From positions 138,210 through 202,209 of the forward strand of contig VTPC01091277.1 of NCBI GenBank assembly GCA_011009095.1: a stretch of 64,000 nucleotides of DNA, in the 5' to 3' direction. Made by a program: the position numbers and the translations under genes. This stretch comes from Ignelater luminosus. Taxonomy: Eukaryota > Arthropoda > Insecta > Coleoptera > Elateridae. Below, one piece after another: positions 12,641-22,350 of this stretch. Each line of letters starts with the position of its first letter. Positions within the stretch are counted from its first letter, which is position 1. A model generated the notes under the pieces. That model saw only the letters and a list, made by a program, of their open reading frames with translations, was not told the origin of the DNA and searched no databases.

Positions 12641-13816
12641 GAATCGAGTTACCCCGTCATTCGGATTTGTTTTAATACGGCAAACCAACTTACTCTTAAT
12701 AATATTCTTGCTTTCAGGTCTTGACTTCGGAGCCTGCATTTCTTCTTTCATCACTGCCTTCCAGGAATCTGCATCAGCGCTTGACATGGCTTTCTTAAAA
12801 GTGGCAGGTTCGTACATAACCGTAAAACATCCTATATCAAAATCATCAAATCGTTTAGGTTTCATAATAGAGGCACGACTTCTTAATCTAATAGAGTCGG
12901 ATGCTGAAGATGATGAACCTTTTTCACCCATATTTTCTGAAACGATTTCATTTGCAGAGGCTTCCTCCTCTGCTTCGTGTGTCAGAGGATCACAAATGTC
13001 TTCAGTTTCATCTACATCATTACGAAAAACAGCATGCGATTTGAGAAATTCAGGTTGATCGGCCTGAACTGATTCATTAAGACAACATCCCTCGAAACTG
13101 TAACTGTTTTTTTCAATAGGATCATATAAGCGATAGTTCGGACTCTCATCCTCATAACCAAACAAGATCATTTTCTTTGATTTTGCTTCAAATTTTGTTC
13201 TTAATTTTCTTGGAATGTGTATGTAGGCCAGAGCACCAAATTTTCCAAGATAGCCCAATTTGGGTGGCTTTCCCTTCCAAAGTTCGTAAGGAGAGACGTT
13301 TTTGTTTAATTTTATTGGGATTCTATTTAGAATGTGAATCGCTGTATTGACAGCCTCAGCCCATAGGCTTTCTGGTAGATCAGAAGCCAGTAACATAGAC
13401 CTAGCTGCCTCAACCGTGTACCGATGGTCACGTTCAATTCGGCCATTTTGTTCTGGCGTGTAAGGTGAGCTTTTCTCATGCACAATCCCATTCGACTTGA
13501 AGTAACAATCAAACTTTGAATTAATGTACTCAGAACCTTGATCGCTCTTGAATACCTTTAGTTGATTGCCTGTTTGATTTTTAAATTCTAAAAATTTAGC
13601 AAAAACGTAACTTTTGTGTTGCACGAAATAGGCTTTTCTGTAGCTTGAAAAATCGTCCTTGAAAACAACGAAATAGTTTGCTCCACCAATAGACTGGACT
13701 GGCATTTTTGCAAACATCTGAAGGAATATATTCTCCGGGAGGGGCTTTGAGAGGGGTTTGTCGTGAAAGGCTTCCTGTGTAGTTTTCCAAACTGTATTGA
13801 CCTGCTCGATTCGCAT
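12587..13816 (-). pseudogene. Copia pol: integrase catalytic core and linker to reverse transcriptase
   Basis: A 409-codon open stretch with no true start. Residues about 39-60 (MPVQSIGGANYFVVFKDDFS) begin the integrase core. The second catalytic Asp is D92 in FKSDQGSEY and the catalytic Glu is E128 in PEQNGRIER, with 35 residues between, as in the DD35E family. The first catalytic Asp lies just upstream in another frame (SDVC, codon 13715-13717), so a frameshift at about 13704-13711 separates it from the rest. After the core come the LWAEAVNTAIHILNR block and the copia-specific GYEDESPNYRLYDP segment. The last part (EPATFKKAMSSADADSWKAV) is the linker before reverse transcriptase, with about 10 residues missing after MQA and a frameshift near its end. 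A plus-strand frame at 12639-13058 is a shadow. Confidence 0.9.
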
Positions 13817-14040
13817 CGGTAAAATACATGCTGTAGCAACGATTTGGGAGTACTTCTCCTGAGACTATAATCTCACTATTTTTGTGAACAGTCACATCGT
13901 CTTCCGTGAACGACACTGTGTGCCCAAGAGCAGCGCTAGCTCCCACTGAGAATAGATTCTTATGCATTTCTGGAGCATACAGGGTGTTTATTAATGTTTG
14001 ATGCTCCCACTTGACTTTAACCACATGACACGGGAAGCTC
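13588..14040 (-). pseudogene. Copia pol: end of protease and pre-integrase region
   Basis: The minus-strand frame from 14024 reads LINTLYAPEMHKNLFSVG, the conserved segment following the aspartic protease of copia elements, and continues with LGHTVSFTEDDVTV. The His/Cys zinc-binding module expected before the integrase core is not recognisable; the text passes quickly to SDVC, the first catalytic Asp region of integrase. The fragment ends abruptly at about 14040 next to an oppositely oriented gag fragment. Confidence 0.75.
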
Positions 14041-14046
14041 TAGAGA

Positions 14047-14530
14047 AAGTAAATGAGATTCAATTCAGCTAGAGAGGTTTGGATGAAATTGCACAGGTTG
14101 TTTGATGGTCAAGTTGAAGACAAAACATATAATTTGTCTGTGCAATTTTCTAATTCTAAGAAATTAGCTGAAAATGATATTGCAACTCACACTTCTAAAT
14201 TAAACAACCGTAAAGATAGAAATGGACAGAGAATAGACTACGTCTGGGAAAGATTGTACTTGTGATCTTCCAGAAACACTGTCTATATGTAAACTCTTGG
14301 AAACGTTACCGGAAGAATATTTTCTTTTAAATCATCATGGATGCGAAAGTCGAAAGTCGATAGAACATTTGGCAGTTTGACTAACCATAGTTGTATGCTT
14401 TTGGAAGAAGCTGGATTAAAGAAATAAGAGGAAAATAAAAAAGCTTTGGTATCAGAAAAAGCTTATTATAGTAATGTAAATAAATATGAAATGACTCAAC
14501 GAAAGGATGTGTACAAACTTAGGGCGTAAG
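14047..14530 (+). pseudogene. Copia gag fragment
   Basis: The plus-strand frame at 14053-14265 reads AREVWMKLHRLFDGQVEDKTYNL, the typical mid-gag block of copia elements. After a frameshift near 14240 the reading continues LPETLSICKLLETLPEEYF and then, in another frame, CMLLEEAGLKK, both expected in order in copia gag. The piece is more AT-rich and more broken than the minus-strand pol fragment next to it. No nucleocapsid zinc knuckle is evident. The N-terminal part of gag is missing at the junction with the minus-strand fragment. Confidence 0.75.
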
Positions 14531-14649
14531 TACAGATGGCACTAGAAACAGAAAACTAATGATACACGAAAACTTGAATTAATGAAGACGATAAGCAGAA
14601 TGGAGCTAGTATGATGTTAACTTCAATCAGTGAAGCGTTAGTTACAGAA

Positions 14650-15190
14650 AATGATATAGATAAATAGCTGACTTGCGTATAAAAGTACTACAAGTTGTAT
14701 TACAAATAGAAAAACTTTTTATGAAACTTATGGAGTATTTAAAGAAGATCATACTGTAATTAGAGCCAGTGGAATACATATTAAGACTTATGGTAAAGAC
14801 AGTATTACTGTTATAATTATTTTTGATATAAAAAATAGAATACTTACTATTACTAATGTGCCCTATAAATAAATTGCTTGTCCGTTTAAAATAAAAATTT
14901 AAATAGCGAATTTATATCTAAAGCTAAAAAGTCATTCTTATTGAAGAAAAAAAGCAAATTTGGAGGGCTTTTCAAGTTAAATATAAGAAATGTGAAACCA
15001 AAGATTGTATCTGCAGTAAATGAAGTCTCAGACGAAAACTTGGCCATCAAAATTAAAAATAATAAAATGTTGGTAAAGTCAAGAGATCAAGGTTGTCTGC
15101 TGATTAAAGATTTATTATTCCCTCACAGTCTAACAGTGAAAGCAAAAATGATTAATCGAAGCTATCATGGCAGAGAAGAACTTTAGATAA
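14650..15190 (+). pseudogene. Copia protease fragment and following region
   Basis: The frame reads CITNRKTFYETYGVF, then ASGIHIKTYGKDSITV and ILTITNVPY, matching the second half of a copia aspartic protease (flap and the LxNVxY segment). The active-site DSGA is not intact: a plausible Asp is at about 14668 but the next residues differ and the frame changes. A following frame (14941-15186) begins LLKKKSKFGGLFKLNI, resembling the GGLYKL segment after protease, so it probably belongs to the same element; the rest of that frame is unrecognised. No integrase follows in this orientation. Confidence 0.6.
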
Positions 15191-16279
15191 TCCAACTTTG
15201 AAAGACTGTATTCTATCTATATTTCGATATCTAATAGAAAACTTTAGAGTTGAAGAAGAAAATAAAACTACAGGTTGGTCAATTAGTGATGTACTTTGAT
15301 CTTCAAGACTTCAAGTTTTGAGTTTTTGGCCTTCTTAAGTCAAATAAATATCTCAAATGATTAACATTTATTTGAACAGTTACAGTTGTTGAACAATCAA
15401 AACCTGTTGGTTATGCCTCATTGAATCTGGAACTGACTCATCCAAACATGGCCGATTGTGTCTAGCACCCAGGCTATTGTAGGTCACTGTATTTTAAGTT
15501 TGGTTAAATCTCGACATTACACAGTGGGTGAAACATATTATTCTATGAATTAAAAAATGTTAAATAGCTTAGACCTGATTTCTTTATGTTTATCTGGTGT
15601 TCTATTAACAAATATATCTGGAGATTACCTGAAATGAGCAACAACAGCCCACTTACCAAAAGTGCCTGGTAATAAAATAAAAGATCGTGTCCATGTATGT
15701 GCCAAACTTTATATCTGTTCGAATGTGTTTTTGTACATTATAGTAAACATCGCTGTGACTATTTTGTGCTCCAGTAATTCGTGAAGGTCTGTACTATATT
15801 AATTTGTTTTTTTTCTTTTACGTTTAGTTCATTGTCAACAAGGTAATAATCAATGAAAATGAAATGTCATATTTCTTTATTATTTACATTAACAAAATGA
15901 ATTTGCACTGATTCGCTGAGGTTTTCTTTTTATTTATTAGATAATGTTATTAAATTTACATAAAATTATAATTTAACTGCATAAATATGCAATTGTTAAC
16001 CTAGTGATTATTTTGCCAGATCCATGTAGATTTCGAGGGAACAGCTGTTCGGTGTTTGCAACACTTGCCGATTGATTTTTTGAATTGGTTGGTCGTTTCT
16101 TGGCGTACAGCATTGGAGCGTTTTTGGATAGCCAACAGTTTAATGTAGTCAATGAAAGGTATTTTGCAAAAGACAGCGATGGTGGCCAACCAAGTAGGTT
16201 TGATTCGATTTTCCAAAATAACATAGCAAAAAAAAAAAATTTGAACTTTTTCGGAATCGGGTTCACATGTTGAGTCTTT
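15191..16279. other. Decayed sequence without a recognisable gene
   Basis: Stop-rich DNA. The first few hundred bases may be further remains of the plus-strand copia copy, but no block could be recognised. Two overlapping minus-strand frames at 15973-16288 (about 95 codons each) and one plus-strand frame lie in a slightly GC-richer segment and lack family motifs. Confidence 0.4.
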
Positions 16280-16697
16280 AAATATCATTCGTGATCAAAA
16301 AAGTTCCATCTTGATGGGACGTTTCGTTCCGGAGATACGCCGGAAAAAGTCGCCTCTTCCAAATGCCAGGGTGAGGGTGGAAAAAACCAAAAAAGGATTG
16401 AATCCGCACCAATTTTGTTTAAAGGTTTTTACCTAAGACATACTCGAATCTCGTCGTGATCGATGAAAGTGTGGTGTTTTTCGCGATTTTCGTAAACGGC
16501 CAGAAATAGCGATTTGCTTTTGTTTTTCACCGGAAAAGCTTTGAATTTTCCCATTTACAAATCCGCAAACCCAATTTGCTTAATTCTTACCGTTATCAAG
16601 AAAAGAATTTTTACAGTAAAATTCTCTTCATTCTGCCATGCCCTCTAGCGGCAAATTCTTAAAAGGCAGAAAAGTCATTCTGGTAGATCCGTAGATA
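16280..16697. repeat. Anonymous repeat flanking the mariner-family transposon (left part)
   Basis: GC-richer, non-coding sequence with phrases such as 'cgttccggagatacgccgg' typical of dispersed DNA-transposon remnants. It shares short blocks with 7.3-7.9 kb. A similar style of sequence resumes to the right of the transposon (18007-18130), so the transposon may have landed inside one older repeat copy. Confidence 0.35.
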
Positions 16698-16699
16698 TA

Positions 16700-16730
16700 A
16701 AGGGTTTTCCAATAAGAGGTGTTATTTTGA
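16700..16730 (+). repeat. Left terminal inverted repeat of the DD41D transposon
   Basis: 31 bp, identical to the reverse complement of 17974-18004. It begins AAGGGTTTTCC directly after the TA target site and is the expected binding site of the transposase helix-turn-helix domains. Confidence 0.95.
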
Positions 16731-16804
16731 TATTCAAAGAAAAGTGCCATTTTTTAATATAAATGATCGGATGTTTATTTCATTATAAAGAGGAAGGTAT
16801 GCCG

Positions 16805-17890
16805 TTAATAGTGGAAAATAACATCAGGCAAATGACCACCACGACCACGCTTACAGGACAATATCCTTTTCATGAAATTTTCCATAACCAAATCGCAAAG
16901 TGGCTGCCCTATGTCCTCGATAGCCTCACGAATTCCATCTTTGAGGTCTTGAATCGACGCTGGGCTGTTGGCGTAGACCTTCTCTTTCACGTGGCCCCAA
17001 AGAAAGAAGTCGCAAGGTGTTAAATCACAAGATCTCGGTGGCCAATTGTGATCACCTCTTCGAGAGATAACACGGTCCGGAAACTTTTTCCGTAAAAGAT
17101 CAATGGTTTCGTTGCTTGTGTGGCACGTAGCGCCGTCTTGTTGAAAGTAAACGTTGTCCAGATCAATACCATCCAATTCCGGCCATAAAAAATCGTTAAT
17201 CATCTCTCGATAGCGCAATCCAGTCACCGTAACTGTTGCTCCAGCCTCATTTTCGAAAAAGTAAGGTCCAATGACTCCGCCGGACCATAAACCGCACCAA
17301 ACAGTCACACGTTGAGGATAGAGAGACTTTTCAACAATAACTCTTGGATTTTCTGAGCCCCAGATCCGACAATTTTGCTTGTTGACGAAGCCACCGAGGT
17401 GGAAATGGGCCTCATCACTCAAGATGATTTTTCGATGGAATTCTGGATCATTTTCATGCATTTCAACGACCCAATCAGCAAAGACACGACGTTGTTGATG
17501 ATCGGCCGGCTTGAGTTCTTGTGTTAACTGGACTTTATAAGCCTTAAGACCCAAATCTTTATGCAAAATACGGTGTAATGACGTTTGTGGAATGGCTAAT
17601 TCCAAAGAACGACGAGGAATGGACAAACCTGGGTTTTCTTTAACACTTTCGGCTACAACAGCAATATTCTCGGCTGTTCTTGAGCGACGTGCACGGGTTT
17701 TATTCTTCACATCACTAACTTGTCCCAAGAGCTCGAATTTTTTCACCAATTTCTGTATTGCGGTCCGACAAGGTGCTTCACGGTGACCCAAAAATGTTCG
17801 AGTTTTACGAACCGTCTCTGCCAAATTTTCACCATTTTTATAGTGAATTTTAATAATTTCAATGCGTTGTTGAAGCGTGTATCGTTCCAT
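16805..17890 (-). CDS. DD41D mariner-family transposase, intact
   Basis: A 361-residue protein, within the usual 340-370 range. The ATG at 17890 follows an 83-bp leader after the right terminal repeat; the TAA lies about 75 bp inside the left repeat. The N-terminus (about 5-120) has the basic bipartite helix-turn-helix DNA-binding region, including QQRIEIIKIHYKNGENLAE and SIPRRSLELAIPQTSLHRIL. The catalytic triad is D159 (ILSDEAHFHLGG), D252 (VYFQQDGATCHTS) and D294 (CDLTPCDFFLWG); 41 residues separate the last two. The enzyme would bind the terminal repeats, excise the element and insert it at TA dinucleotides, acting in the nucleus. No stop, frameshift or catalytic change is visible, so activity is plausible. 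Members of this family are often annotated simply as Tc3-like or DDE_3 transposases. A plus-strand frame inside (17592-17786) is a shadow. Confidence 0.95.
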   Translation of the reverse strand: MERYTLQQRIEIIKIHYKNGENLAETVRKTRTFLGHREAPCRTAIQKLVKKFELLGQVSDVKNKTRARRSRTAENIAVVAESVKENPGLSIPRRSLELAIPQTSLHRILHKDLGLKAYKVQLTQELKPADHQQRRVFADWVVEMHENDPEFHRKIILSDEAHFHLGGFVNKQNCRIWGSENPRVIVEKSLYPQRVTVWCGLWSGGVIGPYFFENEAGATVTVTGLRYREMINDFLWPELDGIDLDNVYFQQDGATCHTSNETIDLLRKKFPDRVISRRGDHNWPPRSCDLTPCDFFLWGHVKEKVYANSPASIQDLKDGIREAIEDIGQPLCDLVMENFMKRILSCKRGRGGHLPDVIFHY

Positions 17891-17973
17891 ATTTATTAAT
17901 GGCGTAGTTTCTACTTGTCAAATGTCAAAAAATGATAGCTTCAAAAGTGACATCTACCGAAATAGCGGGCTAT

Positions 17974-18004
17974 TCAAAATAACACCTCTTATTGGAAAAC
18001 CCTT
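17974..18004 (-). repeat. Right terminal inverted repeat of the DD41D transposon
   Basis: 31 bp, the perfect inverted partner of 16700-16730, followed immediately by the second TA copy at 18005-18006. Inside the match the two ends diverge at once, fixing the repeat length. Confidence 0.95.
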
Positions 18005-18006
18005 TA

Positions 18007-21000
18007 TTTTGAAGTAGAACGAGATTTCTTGATGGCATTTCGATATCTTTCAAAAATTCAATTGCGCCCTCAACTGACTGATGCCCATGAACCAGAATTT
18101 GAGCAAGTGTGCTCGGCAACATAGACGAGTTCCCCTATTTACCGATTGTGTAAAAAACAACAAAAATCAAAAACCATTTATTTTGCTTAAAATTCTTTGT
18201 TCTTTAGAATGAGCCTTTCATCCACTGTGTTTTGCATTTGTAAAGTTTATTGTGTTGCAACACTCTGAGCTTGTGTTGTATTGGCAAGTGATCTATCAAC
18301 ATTGCCTTTGGGCTAGTTTCGGTTCTCGGCAGTGACTAAGTAGATTTGCCAAGCAGGATATATTTCCAGAACCACTAACCTAGAGATTCTATGGTGAACG
18401 AATGGACTGTTGGTATAAAATAACCTTGTTTTAGCTAAAGTACTACTGTAATATGATAATAAAATATTGTTAATATCACTTTAGTTACCAGGTTAGAATG
18501 ACATTCTGGTTTTGCAACGCAAACAAAATAAAGAAAACGTATAAAACCAGCAAAGAAAACTGAAAAAGAAGAAATATACCAGTATAGTTAGACAGATATT
18601 TGTAGAATCAAATTGATACAAAATATCCTACAGATTTTGAGCAAATGTTACTTTTCTTCGCCATATTTTAAAGAGCTACGATTAAAACACTGCGCTCAAA
18701 CAATACCAAAGACTTTCATGGCCCGCTTCATAATGGAATTAGACCGTGTCATTGTTGAAATATTATATACACTCAACTTTGCTCTTTTCATAAGGAGCTA
18801 TTTCAGAAGGCTAAGGAGCACAGTAACTCGACGCTTGAACCATGATAGACGCAGGACTCTTCTGATGAGAATAGAGGGTTAATCAACTGTAACAGTGGTA
18901 AGATCACGCACACTGATTTCCAAATGGCGAAAATGGATACTTTGCATTGCTAATGGTATGGTATGTTTGTGAATTTCTATTGCTTTCATAATATTTTTGT
19001 TATGATAGAAAGATTATTTAAAAATAATAGACGCATCTTCAAGCAATATCTTATACCCTGACTCGTGTTGATGCTCGGCCACAGCAGATGTAGATAAGCG
19101 GCTTGACTTTATATACCACTTATGTTCAGTAGTGGGTGTTCCTATGCATTGTATGCTGTACACTCCTTTGAATGACAGTGTTGGGTGTTTATTCTTAAGA
19201 AAAGGTAGCAGTTGTGAGATTTTGTTTATGCGTCTGAAGGCGGTTTAGATTTTATGTTTTTGGAATATTTTCCCTATAAAGTATCCGAAGTATTTACATT
19301 TCCAAACGTACATTACGGGATAAATTAAGATTATTAGAAACTAGAAAGAAAGTTAGATTGAAACCAAAATTACCACTATCTCGTAAAGAATTTTTAAAAT
19401 GAACCTATTAGCTATAGCATAAAAGTTAAAAGTAGAGCATCGTTTTAATCAAAAGAAAAAAGATCTTTACAATAGGTTTCTGATGTATCTCATTAACAAT
19501 TTTTGTTTTTACAAGGTTAATGAGAGCTGTGGGATTTAACAGCCCCTAGTCAAAAAGTTCTTTGTTGGACAGTAGAGGAACGTAATAGTTCTTTTTTGCA
19601 TGAGTGCCACGGGTCAATTTATTCCCCCTTTCTTTATTTTCCTTTCTGCCAAAATATTAATGATAGGACCTTCACCAACCTCAACCAAACGGATGGATGA
19701 ATTTGGAAATTGGAACATTTTATCCGATTTTCAAAACCGACATTGGAAGAACCAATTCCGCTCATTTTAGGCGACCACTATAGTCATAAAGATGAATTTT
19801 ACTTCTTATGCTATCAACCATAATATTCTTATGTTAAGTACCCAACCCCCATACAATCACAAGATACAACCGTTAGGCCGCACTTTTATGCAACCTTTTA
19901 AAACAGCTGTTAATAGTGTTTGCGAGATATGGACGAGGAAAAGGAATGACAAATGAATGTTATAGAAATATTGGAGTAAATGCAGAAATAATCAATTTAA
20001 TTAAAAAGGACTATCTGGAGAAACATGGAGGTAAGCAACAGAAATTCCAAACAGCATAAATCTAGTAGAGTAGCAATTTAAAAGACGCTTTCTTAAACTG
20101 TATAGACTCTAGGCAGTCTAGATTGACTAGATGGAAGAAGTAAAATACACGAAGAAGACATCTTTGCAGCAAATTAAACAAATCATTTTATAACATCTAT
20201 AATAAAAGTTATAATTAATAGTAATGAAGAACGACTTACGAAGCATTGTGTTTATTTAATACCACATCCAATCAATAAACTCGTTCTATTACTTAAAGAA
20301 TTGATTGTGGTTACATTATTTAAAAGACGTAAGTAACTTTATATGAACTAAAATATATATTTTAATTTATCATTTGAACAAAGAGAAATTACACAATGAA
20401 TTTTTCCATTGTCTCTGACTAACTATTGCAGAATGTACGACTACACAAAGCGTAATTTATCAATATCCACACAATTTAATAGGAACACGCTCCTCGCATC
20501 AACTTGTTAATTTCAAGTCTATACATGGCTATTACACGTGCTGCCTTTCTTTATACCACGTTTCCTGTTATGAATAAAACAAATTGTTGAGAAAAGGAAC
20601 GATGCCTTGGAAACTCATCGATTACATTCATGTCACTACTGTTGGTTTATTATATACTTTTTAAGGCACCATGAAAGGGTTCTTTGAAAATTCGTGAATA
20701 GAAAGAAAACTTGAAAGGAATTTTTTGTGGGTTACATAAAATGGTATCAAAAAGGCTTTCCTAACTACTTTATAATAAATAAAGAAATAGAGAAAATTTT
20801 AAAGAAAATTAGAAATAGAGAAACGAACAGAAAAAAGTAAATAAAAGACTGACCTAAGGTTTTGCAAAAAAGGGTCACTTTGATATTAAGTGAAGCTTTT
20901 ACATTTAGGAAGCACTCAATGTAATTGAGTTTTCAAAATAAAGACTCCACTTATAGCTAAACTAAATATCACGTGAGGGGTTGATTTTATCCTCTTCGCT

Positions 21001-21399
21001 ATAAAGCTTTTACGAAGTTTTCTGTAAGTCTCTAAATGCTCGTGAAAAGTCAAATGCCGCAAGAAGAAGTTTTATAATTAAGTCGCTGGCTGTTTAGAAT
21101 TAAAAGTTTAAGCCTTTAGTGTAAAATAGTAGTTTTACATGTATCTCATTTAAGTTTTATAATTTTCTTGGTTGTTCTACACGGTGGGCATTTTAATAAA
21201 TATTAGAGTGAATAATCAAATCACTTGTGTTTACGAAACTTTATTTTGAGGTATAATCTAAGCCAACATACGAGATCCTAATTCTAACTAAGTCCAACCT
21301 TTTGATCTACAAACTTCAATGCTGCTTTCAATAGCTGGTTCATTTAATTTAAAAGTTAAATCATTTTCCATTCTCCAAATTAAAAACTTACTTCTATTT
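18007..21399. other. Non-coding stretch; possible right part of the host repeat at its start
   Basis: About 120 bp after the transposon are GC-richer and may continue the repeat at 16280-16697. The rest shows no supportable gene. A frame at 18613-18882 (89 codons, arginine-rich C-terminus) has no recognisable motif and no good start context. Confidence 0.4.
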
Positions 21400-21800
21400 C
21401 CAGACTTTCATTTGCAGAGAAATGAAAGGATGAAAGGTATTGAAGCTGGAGTCTCTCAAGGTTCAGTACTAGGACCTTTGCTGTAGAATACCTACATCAC
21501 GTAAATGTTTGCCGATAATAACATTTCATTCAGGCAATGCTGTTAACAATAGGAAGATCTATAGAGCCTCTTAATGGGATTACAAGTCATATGACAGTAG
21601 CTCTTTAAAATACGTTTGTTTACATTATCACGTTAACAAAAAGCTATGAAGTTCTACTAGGGTTTCAAAATAAACTCGTTAGGATATTTTTATTTAGGAT
21701 GGTTGCATCAAGATCAAGAACTAGCACTGCAATTAGGGAAATTTATCTTATCAAAGCAACACTTTAAAATATAATCGTGGAGTATCTGTGTTAATACTTC
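21400..21800 (+). pseudogene. Jockey-like non-LTR retrotransposon reverse transcriptase relic
   Basis: The plus strand reads GIEAGVSQGSVLGPLL, the conserved QGSVLGP block of LINE reverse transcriptases, followed after a stop by NTYIT and MFADNN. The latter corresponds to the catalytic FADD motif with the second Asp changed to Asn. About 150 bp later the reading FQNKLVRIFLFRMVASRSRT resembles the C-terminal Jockey segment (QNKxLRxI...WYVxN). Much of the domain between is deleted and several stops are present. Jockey is the best fit, but other related clades cannot be excluded. Confidence 0.65.
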
Positions 21801-21939
21801 GAATTTTCTTAGCGGAAGTTTTTAAGGAAGTGTAGCAGCTTTCGTGAGATTTAATTTCACTATTTGACTGCAATAAACTTTAATATTAGTAATATCTCAT
21901 TTTGCGATCTTTTTTTTCTGTTTCGTTGGTTACCTTTAC

Positions 21940-22350
21940 ATCCAATAGACGTTCATCGGACGCCCAAATTTTGGCAATGGACGTCTATTTTTCTGCTGAT
22001 GGACGTCCACTAGACGTCTATGGGACATACATTCATCACAACTTGGACATTTAATGGGCGTCCGCTACTGGACGTAATTTGTATGTAAGGCGTGGATTTT
22101 ACGTTAAAATTGACTGAAAGCTCATCATTGAAATTTGGCATCGTTAAATACAATGCATTTGATGTCAAAACTGTTTATATTACATGCAGTTTTGACCATG
22201 TTTTGGCGTTAAATTTACCTTCGTAACATGTGGACCTCACTGTACATCGACGTCTAAAAACGAACGTCCAATAGATGTTCAAAAATATTCGAACGAAGTA
22301 TGGACCAAAATAGGATGTCGAATGAACGTCCCGCTTACGGTCATCTGATG
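21940..22350. repeat. ACGTC-rich interspersed repeat
   Basis: A block crowded with GGACGTC, AGACGTC and ACGTCC motifs in both orientations, for example 'tggacgtccactagacgtct' near 22002. The left portion (ccaatagacgttcatcggacg, about 21950) has a loose inverted counterpart on the right (aacgtccaatagatgttc, about 22264). This is typical of a non-autonomous DNA transposon with subterminal motif repeats, but exact ends and target duplication were not found. Confidence 0.4.

Larger units (their letters stand above)
11600..14040 (-). mobile_element. Copia (Ty1-type) LTR retrotransposon, 5'-truncated and internally deleted
   Basis: On the minus strand the order is protease-end linker, integrase, reverse transcriptase, RNase H, stop and polypurine tract. 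Integrase before reverse transcriptase is diagnostic of copia rather than gypsy or BEL. The 5' LTR, gag and most of protease are missing; the copy ends abruptly at about 14040, where a plus-strand copia fragment begins. Inactivating changes include a frameshift in integrase near 13704-13711, a short deletion and frameshift between the linker and reverse transcriptase (about 12640), a large reverse transcriptase deletion near 12520, and stops in the C-terminal part. Its GC content is higher than that of the plus-strand piece, suggesting a younger insertion. Only the first part of the 3' LTR can be proposed. Confidence 0.88.
16698..18006 (-). mobile_element. Complete DD41D (rosa/Visitor-type) Tc1/mariner-superfamily transposon with TA target duplication
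   Basis: The element runs from 16700 to 18004 (1305 bp), flanked on both sides by TA (16698-16699 and 18005-18006), the target duplication of the IS630/Tc1/mariner superfamily. Terminal inverted repeats start AAGGGTTTTCCAATAAGAGG and match perfectly over 31 bp (16700-16730 and 17974-18004). A single uninterrupted transposase gene fills most of the interior on the minus strand. Perfect termini, intact gene and clear duplications indicate recent insertion. Catalytic spacing assigns it to DD41D, the group containing rosa and Visitor elements. Confidence 0.93.

Noticed and set aside
12639..13058. 139-codon plus-strand frame
   Set aside because: Antisense shadow of the copia linker and integrase region.
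17592..17786. 64-codon plus-strand frame inside the DD41D transposase
   Set aside because: Antisense shadow of the transposase gene.
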